NCBI GenBank assembly: GCA_039720395.1
Contig: CM077828.1
Location: 17,830,264 to 17,894,263 of the forward strand
Length of the DNA stretch: 64,000 nucleotides
Direction: 5' to 3'
Source: Liquidambar formosana
Taxonomy: Eukaryota; Streptophyta; Magnoliopsida; Saxifragales; Altingiaceae
Of the stretch, positions 57,630 to 64,000 are shown piece by piece. Each line of letters begins with the position of its first letter. Position 1 is the stretch's first letter. The notes under the pieces are model-generated. The model made no database searches and was not told where the DNA came from. It saw nothing but the letters and a program-made list of their open reading frames with translations. Position numbers and translations under genes: made by a program.

Positions 57630-58634
57630 ATTTAAGGACAGTGAAAATGAAGACAGACTAATAGATAGACATTGACAACCAGTAACTAAAAAATGAGAGA
57701 CTTGCGACAAAGGAAGTAAGTACCTTAGCTTTCTAGTGTTGGTCAGTCTACCATATCTAGAGCTTGTATGTATCATTGTTACATTATGTGTTAATTGATA
57801 CATAGAATCCCCATAATATGGCTAGGTTAGACACACAACCTAGCATGATACACAAAATTAGTCAATGCTAGAAATACATATGAACTGATTATGCAGAAAG
57901 TATGACAGATTCAATTTGAATAATTAGTAATTAAAGCGCATTGAATAATAAAAATACTCTCCTTAGAGCACATTGATGATACAAAGCTTACTTGGGCATT
58001 AGCTCTAATGATGCAAGAATGCCAGAAGGGTATGCCAATCTACAGAAGAAGGCTGCAAAATGACTAAATGAGCACTACAACATAAGAATGAATGCTTTGA
58101 CTAACAATCTAAACACCATATATAGGACACAAAAGAAATTCCTAGAATTGTAATTTGAAAACTCATGTGTGGAAAGTTTTCGCACAGCCTATTTATAAAA
58201 ATTGATTAGGAAAAAAAAAAAAAATAGAAATAGGCCCAAGGGAAGGGAAAAAAAAAAAAAAACAAAGGTAAATTCAGACCACTAGAATCCCTCCCCCACC
58301 AACCCCCCCCTCCAAAAAAAACCCATAAATAAATAAATAAGAATCAACAAAAAGGAGGAATAAATCAGACCCATGCACTGGAGGGGGAAAGATTTCAGGA
58401 AAAATAATATTAATCATATAAAATAAAATAAAAATTCAAAGATAAGCAATCGGAAGCAAAAATAATAATTCTACAATTAAAACTATCAAAGTACACAAAC
58501 ACATATACAAAGAGAGAACAATTAAAGGAATACTTAATAAAAATAAATAAATAAATAAAGAGGAGGATAGATGAAGGTAGTAGTACCTTGATGAAGTCGT
58601 ATGGACTAGTAAATACTGGTGCTCCATTACCCAT
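56664..58634 (-). pseudogene. Unrecognised cluster of exon-like blocks with internal duplications
   Basis: Several minus-strand blocks have good splice borders. 58634-58587 encodes MGNGAPVFTSPYDFIK before GTACTAC. 58049-57969 and 57557-57496 are related blocks sharing a GCATTCTTGCATCAT-like core before GTAAGC. 57466-57336 encodes HLEFRRDKPIIPMPQAVDVV and ERLIEWAEAVVPMNHLEAVV before GTATATTC. 57036-56861 encodes FTDAYHRVGVGISACTLLIL and YARLLSERDIVQ before GTATATGC. 56806-56660 is a damaged copy of the HLEF block, with an insertion and a stop. The blocks do not join into one convincing frame and I recognise no family. It may be a decayed gene, a locally duplicated one, or a long noncoding RNA. 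(CA)n tracts at 56806-56850 and 57597-57627 interrupt it. Confidence 0.3.
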
Positions 58635-58796
58635 CGATTTAGTACCATAAACCCACCATAAATGAAGACTACACCTTTAAGAAAGAACTAAAAAAATACA
58701 TTAGGAAAATCTACTATGTTTTCCTTTTATTCAGCCAATGTCTCTCTCTGACTAAAATTTTTCTAATTGTGGGATCCCTTCGATTCTTGGTGGGAT

Positions 58797-60176
58797 TGTT
58801 AGGATTATGCCCTAGAGCCAATCATAGAGATGATTGTTTAGGGATTAGGAACAATCATTTGATTTCATTTATATATGTCATATTTATTATTGATCTAATA
58901 AAAGGGCTTATTCTATTATGTTTATATGTATCATTTATATTTACATAATATGTCCATGGAGTTAGAATTGAGAATATGGAATTACAAAGAGTTGTAATTT
59001 TGAGACTGTAGATATATCTATGTATTAAACTCCTAAAGCATTCTTAGTTGAAGGTTCACAATGATGGACAGTAATGAACCATAAGACTAGTACTTGTTAG
59101 GTTGACTCTATAGGAGGATAGCTGGTCTCAAGCTATTTGTGTGGAGACACTACAACAAATAGGTGGGTGCCTATTAATAGAATAGGTACACTGAATGTGA
59201 CCAAAGATATGAGATAAACTGAATAGAGTTTTAACCTACCTATCAATCAGTTTCTTATTATTATAGTGGTACAAGTAATCTTTAGACTTGAGACACCATA
59301 GTTATCTTATGCATGTAGCTTTAGAAGTTTGATAACACTAAGTGCAAATTCTTATAAGGGTCTGCAAGGGTGTTCATTGGCCCTACTGCTATATGTATGA
59401 AGGCATGTGAGTGATCAACAAGGAATCCATCACTTCTTAGGAAAAAGAAAGAGAATATTTCATATAGCATTCATAATATAACTCATTAAATCCATGGCCA
59501 TGGTAAGATGAATATGGAAAAGAGTTTTCATGAGTTCATCAATGAGTTGATATTCATGATTGAGTATAAAGTAATCAAATTAGGGACTTGACAGATTTTC
59601 ATGTCCTATTAGTTTAATTGGAGACATTGTGTAGAAGGAAGGATGTAATTGTAACCTATAAACTATAATAGAAGGGTTCTATGTAAGATACCTATTCACC
59701 TCATTAAGGACCACACCATGAGCTATTGCTAGATGTTACTCATGGTTAGTAGAAGCCCTAATTGATATAAGTGAGTTATAATCAATTAGGAAATTGGAAG
59801 AAGTTCCAATTAGACCTTTAATGGAAAGAGTTCTATTGTGCACACTTTGTGCTATTCCTACTACTTAATGATGTGAATCCAATGGGTCACACATTGATCA
59901 TGCAAAGAGGGACTTTAAAATTATGAGAGAAAGGACAAGATTGAATAAGAAAAGTTCTAGAGAGCCACACTTGTATTAGATATAAGAAGGAGGGGTTAAA
60001 TTGCAGAGAAGTTGCAAGTTAGAAATCAATTGTAAGTGCTCTAATCCTTCTTCTAAGTTAGGGTTTTATGTTTTGTATGAATCACAATCAGATTCATGGG
60101 CTGCATGGAATTGATAGGAAATTTTTGTTATTCTAGTTATTCCGCATTCTATTTCCTTCTAGTTCAATTCCTAACA
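58797..60176. mobile_element. Complete solo LTR of 1380 bp
   Basis: It begins TGTTAGGATTATGCCCTAGA and ends TTCAATTCCTAACA; TGTTAGGA/TCCTAACA is a perfect 8-bp inverted terminus. GGAT lies immediately outside each end (58793-58796 and 60177-60180), consistent with a short target duplication. There is no internal coding region or second LTR, so the element is a solo LTR left by recombination. The sequence type resembles plant Gypsy or non-coding LTR families; the lineage is not assigned. Confidence 0.8.
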
Positions 60177-62344
60177 GGATCTTCATATAAAAAAAAAATT
60201 AAATAAAAGCAAAAAACATAAAATAAAATAAAAAATTCTTAAAGCTACTCAAGAAACAATTAACAACTATTTGGATATGAGATTGTGGACTTTCCCTGCT
60301 AGTATGAGCTATGAAATCAATGAGGGAATTTGGGTTTGAAAAAAAGAAAACCACTATGTTGAGTATAACGTAGCGGAATTGTAAAATAATTCTTTTATTG
60401 ATAGTGTATAAAATACACTTTACACAAATACCTCACAACCACTCACAAGGAAAGGAAGTAGGGATACCTCACTCACACACTACTTCTCTATACTTGCTAT
60501 ACACACTAGGAACTCACACATTTACACACAACTATGCTACACTCAAGAACACCCAAGACTAACTTGTGATTGCTCTCACATATGCACACACAAAATGGGA
60601 GTTGTGCTTCTTATTTATACCCGCTAGTCACCGAAATAAACAAGTCGGTTCTTTATTGTTGGAAGCTTCTAGATACAAGAAGATTCTAGAGAGAAAGAGA
60701 GAAATATAAAGGAGAAAGATCTGGAGAAAGAAGAGAAGAGGAAGAAAGGAGAAGATTGTAGAAGGATCTAGAGAGAGACGGTGAAGGGTGGTGAAGATAG
60801 ATCTGGATTTTTGAAGAAGGCGGTGTTGATCTTCACACTATATACCTCCAAGAACCCTCTCTCCATTCGTCTTTGATAGCAACAGTAGTTTCATGTGTCC
60901 TCGAAGAATGCATTTGCTATACTTCCCTCAGATGAAAGAAAAGAAAAACGGAAGAAGAAAGGAAGCAAAAAAGAAAAGGTGTTTGATTTACAATAGTAAA
61001 TCGAATTCTGCGTTTTCTCTTCAGTACATATCTCGTCTAAATCAATGGCAAATCCTCTGAATTGATCTAATTATGGTGCAGAGGGCGATCGCAGACACGA
61101 GGAAGAAGAAGAGAAACATGGTGATGAGATTGAATAGAAAGAGAAAGAAATAGCTGAATGAAATGCCAATTGTTTAAGTGAAGGTATTAGTTTTGACCAG
61201 CCGCTTTATAATAGATTTGGCTGACTAACTGATTAACCGTCAAGTTGATAAGTACTGGGTCTTATCATCTAATATCGCACCCTACTTATAAAGCTACTTT
61301 ATAATTGAATAGCAATTATCCTATACGTAAAAGCTGGTCTACACCCGCCTTTCTCTTCCATCTACATCCCTTTGCATTAACCAGAGGTCCATTGTCAAGA
61401 TAGACTTGTTTTGATAATCCTCTATCATGCTTTGATATTGCACTTAAGTTTAGGGAAAGAATATTGGTGCAAAAAAATGCCCTCTATACAAAATTGAAAG
61501 GTGATTCCCACTTCCCAGTCGATCAAATTATGTGGAATTCACTCTTCAAAACGCCAACGTGGTTTGCGTAAAAAAATGAATTCCAAATGTTTACGTGAAA
61601 AAATAACCAAACATTATGAGAGTTTTTTATCCTAATTATGATTCCAAATGATTCCTTAGGTAAAAGATGGTTGACAGACCCTATAATTTTTTAGAAATGC
61701 TACATACAACAATTAATTACAGCGACTGATATGACATACTAAGTTAGTATATCCTATGATAATCATGCATGGAGTGCTAATAGCTGTCTGTTAGAAAATA
61801 CCAAGTCGATTGATTCGTTTCATTTTGATTCCTTTGAGCTTAGGGGGTGAGGGCGATCACTGACACAATGAAGAAGAGAAGAAACATGGTGATGAGATTA
61901 ATTGAAAGGAGAGAGAATGCCAATTGTTTCAGTATTAGTTATGACAAGCGTGCCTTTATAACAGATTTAGCTAATTAACTGTTGATAAGTGATACGTGCT
62001 TGTTCTTATCATCTAACAGACTTAGCTAACTAACAGATTTCGCTAACTAACTGTTGATAAGTGATAAGTGATAAGTGTTTGTTCCCATTAGACATTTCTT
62101 GTTTTGCTAAGTGGGAAGGTGATGTAATGGTCTACTGTTAGCCCCTCAGCAAATCCAAGCCAAAGGCTTGGCATGTAGGTCGCATATCGCTACCCATGTC
62201 AGCCCAAGGCAAGCCATGGATGGCATAGTGGCATTTCGTAAATATGATACTTTTTTTAAAATTCTGAGTTTATAAAATTACTGAAGAAATTTTATGATGT
62301 TTAGAATTTTTTTGTGGATTTTTGTTAACTTCTAAATACAGGTA
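60177..62344. repeat. Non-genic region with a diverged ~200-bp direct repeat
   Basis: GAGGGCGATCGCAGACACGA from 61081 and GAGGGCGATCACTGACACAA from 61849 head two related blocks. Both continue through GAAACATGGTGATGAGATT, ATGCCAATTGTTT, CTTTATAA-AGATTT and TTGATAAGT-TCTTATCATCTAA. The second contains additional tandem GATAAGT and GCTAACTAAC units. The block at 60340-60660, with many CACACAC/ACTCACA motifs, may be a decayed LTR. No gene is seen. Confidence 0.5.
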
Positions 62345-62353
62345 TTTATTTTA

Positions 62354-62706
62354 GGATAAATTACAAAAAACCCCCCTGAAGTATAGGGGGTCAGCAGATA
62401 ACTCCCCTTATGTATTAATTTTGTCAATGTGCCTCCCTTATGTTTTAATTTTTGGCAATGTGCCTCACCATCACTTGCTGTTAATGAAAATTGACGAAAA
62501 TTAGTCGCGTGGCTACGCATGTGATACCGTTAACGGACCTGTGTTGCCCAAAATCATTGGAATACTCGTCGAAATCCAATTGGGTGACCATCGATGATTG
62601 GTTTTGTCTTCCTATTGAACTAGGGGGCACATTGACAAAATTAAAACATAAGGGGGGTTATCTGCTAACCTTCCCATACTTCAGGGGGGTTTTCTGCCAT
62701 TTACCC
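62354..62706. mobile_element. Mutator-type MITE with long TIRs
   Basis: The left end GGATAAATTACAAAAAACCC and the reverse complement of the right end, GGGTAAATGGCAGAAAACCC, extend as inverted repeats for about 90 bp (CCCCTGAAGTAT, CAGCAGATAAC, CTTATGT, TTTTGTCAATGTGCC). The flanking 9-mers TTTATTTTA (62345-62353) and TTTATTTTT (62707-62715) match at 8 of 9 positions. Long TIRs with a 9-bp duplication indicate a MULE derivative. The length is 353 bp. Confidence 0.82.
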
Positions 62707-62715
62707 TTTATTTTT

Positions 62716-63673
62716 TAATCCATAACTTCTAAATAGAGGACCACCAACAGGAGACAAAATTCATAATTAATTGACCTTGATACCAAAAAAACAAGTAACA
62801 CAAAAGCCTAAGAAAAATAGAGATTCTATTAGGAAATTCTAAAGGTATCGTACCTCAAGTGGTAGGTACCTAAGTGGTGATATTTTGTAGTGAGTAAATC
62901 ACATTTGTGGTAACCTGGATTACTATAAATGCGATCAAATTATCACAAAAAATAATCAAGTTACCACACTAGATACCATAGAATTTCCCTAACTTACTGA
63001 CAAATTCCTCTAGGATACGACTTTCATCAACAACCCTAGCAATTTGAACTATATATCTTGCATCGTCGGCATCTTGAGCATCACTGAATTCTTATTTTCA
63101 TGAGTGAAGGAAAACAAGTGAGGAGGGATACAAAATAAAGGCAAAGTCATGCTTCATATCCACATCGCATACTCAACGTAAACGGTGCCAAAAGCAAACT
63201 TGCAATGCTATATGCAGCACCATATAAATAGTATCTGATGTGCTAATGCATCTCTAATACGTAGTGATCGATATTAAATAGCTTTGAAGGTATTTAAAAC
63301 TACTATTAATTATACCACATTTCTTAATTAACATTGCACTCATGCATTGAATATCTATTAATGAATAATGTTAATCACATTTAAGGCATAAGTATGACTA
63401 TACATTTTTTTTAAAAATCTTTTGTAAAAGATTTGTTTCAAAAATTAGTTCAAAAATTAGAATTATTTAAGGACTTCAAATTTTAGATGAGTATGACATG
63501 GACACATGGTACATGATCGATGCTTTGGTAACATAGCCTATGGAATGGCAAGTTAAGAAGAAATAAAATTATTGTGGTTTGGGTCTCATAAGATACTACT
63601 AGGGAAGTTACCAAATTTGGGTCTTTTAAGATAAAATAAAATTTATCATATACATCTAGGATGATAATCAGGT
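62716..63673. other. Non-genic stretch
   Basis: AT-rich sequence without a gene, repeat or element that I can define. Confidence 0.4.
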
Positions 63674-63816
63674 AAGCACGTGTTGATATAACTTATATCA
63701 ATACCTACATTGGGGGTTGTACCTTGTGCATTAGTGGAATATAAGGTATATTGGATTAATGCAAGAGGTACAACCCCCAATACATGGTGCTGATATAACT
63801 TATATCAACATGTACT
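63674..63816. mobile_element. Palindromic MITE with ~58-bp arms
   Basis: The left arm GTTGATATAACTTATATCAA, followed by ATTGGGGGTTGTACC, is mirrored by the right arm (reverse complement GTTGATATAAGTTATATCAG, then ATTGGGGGTTGTACC). The loop of about 25 bp contains GTGGAATATAAGG. Related decayed copies lie near 1790 and 31344. A TATC microsatellite and A-tracts follow to the end of the window, where no gene is seen. Confidence 0.75.
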
Positions 63817-64000
63817 GATGGCAACATAACTGTATATATCTATCTATCTATTTATACTACCTATAATAAATAATAAATAAATAAATAAAACCTATAAAAG
63901 TCTATATCTAAAAAAAAACTTTTGATTGACTATTACACTATTATTTTAAATTTTAAGTACTTTTTTACCCACCATATTTAACCAGTTAAGAATGTTTATT

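Overview
The window is nuclear DNA from a flowering plant, almost certainly a eudicot. It is AT-rich, its genes have many introns, and it is crowded with plant-type transposons. The best lineage marker is an RbcS gene with two introns at the positions usual for dicots (after residue 2 of the mature protein and after the LEFELE segment). I cannot name the species.

Layout. 1-8.0 kb holds repeats only, including a 1.6 kb Mutator-like element (4803-6383). An intact RuBisCO small-subunit gene (minus strand, 8040-9307) follows, with a light-type I-box/G-box/I-box promoter and a MITE in intron 1. From 12050 to about 28.0 kb lies one large minus-strand gene for a calponin-homology kinesin of the KIN-14 class, about 1,060-1,080 residues from 21 coding exons. 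One of its introns has the sequence of a rare U12-type AT-AC intron, and its 5' end carries a 154-bp tandem duplication. 28-35 kb is MITE territory with a clear nest (an hAT inside a Tourist-like element). A class II LBD transcription factor with a C-terminal EAR-like motif (LBD40/41/42 type, plus strand) occupies 35262-36348. 36.6-43.9 kb is repeats: a composite Helitron, SINE copies, a Copia LTR with internal short-motif repeats, and a second nested MITE pair. A two-exon complex I subunit gene (NDUFB10/PDSW, plus strand) lies at 44160-44763.

In the otherwise gene-poor right half, 50460-50690 (minus strand) folds as a MIR319 precursor: the 20-nt mature sequence TTGGACTGAAGGGAGCTCCC sits at the base of the 3' arm, opposite a near-perfect star. 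Further right are a minus-strand Helitron with a doubled 3' end, an unrecognised cluster of duplicated exon-like blocks (56.66-58.64 kb), a complete solo LTR (58797-60176) and two more inverted-repeat elements.

The genes are unrelated in function (photosynthesis, microtubule motor, transcription repressor, respiration, leaf-development miRNA) and do not form a cluster. The points most worth a second look are the MIR319 locus and its possible antisense twin, the AT-AC intron, a one-base frame conflict at the kinesin exon 2/3 junction, and the tandem or end-bypass structures of the two Helitrons. All calls come from reading the sequence by eye; no alignment, folding or expression data were available.
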